Assembly (NCBI GenBank): GCA_002449555.1
Contig: DJXA01000232.1
Span: 13,495 to 20,050 of the forward strand
Direction of reading: 5' to 3'
Source of the DNA: Atopobiaceae bacterium UBA7016
GTDB taxonomy: Bacteria > Actinomycetota > Coriobacteriia > Coriobacteriales > Atopobiaceae
DNA length: 6,556 nt
Shown here: piece after piece, positions 6,239-6,556 of the stretch
How the letters are laid out: every line of letters begins with the position of its first letter
How positions within the stretch are numbered: position 1 is the first letter of the stretch
Position numbers and translations under genes: made by a program
Notes under the pieces: model-generated
The model's input: the letters and a program-made list of their open reading frames with translations, nothing else
Database searches by the model: none
Told to the model about the DNA's origin: nothing

Positions 6239-6439
6239 TTAGTTCAGGCAGCAGGCGCCCGGCTCGACGAACTCCACGCGCTCGTGGAACTCGCCCTTCT
6301 TGCCGGTGTTGTAGAACGAGACGGGGCGGTAGTAGCCCATAACGCGGGTCCAGACCTCGCACGGCTGGCGCTCCTCATTGGTGAGCTCGACGCCGTCAAT
6401 GACCACGCCCGTGCTGTTGAGTTCGCTCTTGTTGACCAT
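6239..6439 (-). CDS. Small NrdD C-terminal-like protein (putative glycyl-radical segment of class III ribonucleotide reductase)
   Basis: This 66-residue protein resembles only the C-terminal end of anaerobic ribonucleotide reductase NrdD. The stretch CEVWTRVMGYYRPVSFYN followed by GKKGEF and ER corresponds to the NrdD region around RVxGY, whose glycine carries the stored radical. Here that residue would be G35. No catalytic barrel is encoded. Only C27 precedes the radical loop, so the four-Cys zinc site common in NrdD tails is incomplete; C63-C64 close to the terminus are unusual. The start ATG at 6439 has CGGAG seven bases upstream. The gene lies directly behind NrdR-type boxes and 16 bases before nrdG, which supports a role in anaerobic deoxynucleotide synthesis. 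It could be a detached radical subunit, a replaceable spare like GrcA/YfiD for pyruvate formate-lyase, or a regulator. Homology is fairly sure, function is inferred. Confidence 0.8.
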   Translation of the reverse strand: MVNKSELNSTGVVIDGVELTNEERQPCEVWTRVMGYYRPVSFYNTGKKGEFHERVEFVEPGACCLN

Positions 6440-6462
6440 GGTATGCTCCGATCAAAGCTTGT

Positions 6463-6478
6463 TATCGATATGTTGTGC
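6463..6478. promoter_or_regulatory. Second, weaker NrdR-box candidate
   Basis: The plus-strand sequence TATCGATATGTTGTGC matches the published NrdR-box consensus ACACWATATATWGTGT at 10 of 16 positions, mostly in the right half. Its value is positional: exactly 16 bp separate it from the stronger box, which gives 32 bp centre to centre. That is the paired arrangement known for NrdR sites on one face of the helix. It covers the predicted transcription start. Confidence 0.6.
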
Positions 6479-6483
6479 TTGCT

Positions 6484-6513
6484 ATCTTAACCACACACCA
6501 TATCTTGTGTCTA
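6484..6513 (-). promoter_or_regulatory. Candidate promoter of the anaerobic nrd operon
   Basis: On the minus strand TAGACA (6508-6513, five of six matches to a -35) is followed after 18 bases by TAAGAT (6484-6489, four of six matches to a -10). Transcription would start near 6477, leaving a leader of about 38 nt before the ATG at 6439. The stronger NrdR box occupies most of the spacer and overlaps the -35, as expected for repression. Confidence 0.5.
6495..6510. promoter_or_regulatory. NrdR box (strong candidate)
   Basis: ACACCATATCTTGTGT matches the NrdR consensus ACACWATATATWGTGT at 14 of 16 positions. NrdR is the ATP/dATP-sensing zinc-ribbon repressor of ribonucleotide reductase genes. Its box upstream of an nrdD-like gene and nrdG is strong contextual support. 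NrdR itself is not encoded in the window. Confidence 0.8.
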
Positions 6514-6534
6514 GTACCAATTTCAGCAGATACT

Positions 6535-6556
6535 GGTGCGGTTTGGGGGTAGCCCC
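6535..6556. repeat. Possible partial second copy of the palindromic element at the window edge
   Basis: Read on the minus strand, the last 22 bases begin GGGGCTACCCC and end CGCACC with five differing bases between. The same two blocks at the same spacing occur in the arm of the element at 671-731 (17 of 22 bases identical). The window ends here, so the remaining arm cannot be seen. Confidence 0.4.

Noticed and set aside
5660..6490. Plus-strand open frame of 276 codons
   Set aside because: It is antisense to nrdG, the small NrdD-like gene and the NrdR boxes; its Ser/Arg/Pro-rich translation shows no recognisable domain.
1..6556. CRISPR array, tRNA/rRNA genes, insertion sequence or transposase
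   Set aside because: No regularly spaced direct repeats, no tRNA-like or rRNA-like segment and no transposase-like protein were seen on either strand.

Overview
The window looks like chromosomal DNA from a moderately GC-rich, probably anaerobic bacterium. Every convincing gene is on the minus strand. The oxygen-sensitive class III ribonucleotide reductase components point to anaerobic growth. An intestinal actinobacterium of the Coriobacteriia (Collinsella/Olsenella-like) fits the base composition and gene style, but this is inference and no marker gene confirms it.

Read in the direction of transcription, from right to left, there are three blocks. (1) From 6556 to 5497 lies an anaerobic ribonucleotide reductase locus. 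It has a promoter region carrying a good match to the NrdR box and a weaker second one 16 bp away. These are followed by a 66-residue protein resembling only the C-terminal glycyl-radical segment of NrdD, and by its radical-SAM activase of the NrdG2 type. No full-length nrdD is present. (2) From 5484 to 3885 lies a single gene of about 479 codons. It encodes a zinc-ribbon (DUF4428-like) protein of unknown role, preceded by a 33-bp palindrome and followed by a probable terminator hairpin. (3) From 3880 to 1 lies a tightly coupled carbohydrate-type ABC importer operon. Its order is ATPase (MalK/UgpC type), MalF/UgpA-type permease, MalG/UgpE-type permease, then a substrate-binding lipoprotein that runs off the left edge. 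Successive genes overlap by ATGA, ATGA and TAATG, so translation is probably coupled. The lipoprotein would capture substrate outside the cell, the two permeases would form the channel and the ATPase would power uptake. The substrate cannot be read from the sequence.

The most unusual points are these. A 61-bp near-perfect palindrome sits in frame inside the signal-peptide region of the substrate-binding protein, and part of it recurs at the extreme right edge upstream of the NrdR boxes. The glycyl-radical-like polypeptide is separate from any NrdD. Three hairpins all have mismatches that become G-U wobbles only in minus-strand RNA, which suggests they work as RNA structures in these transcripts.
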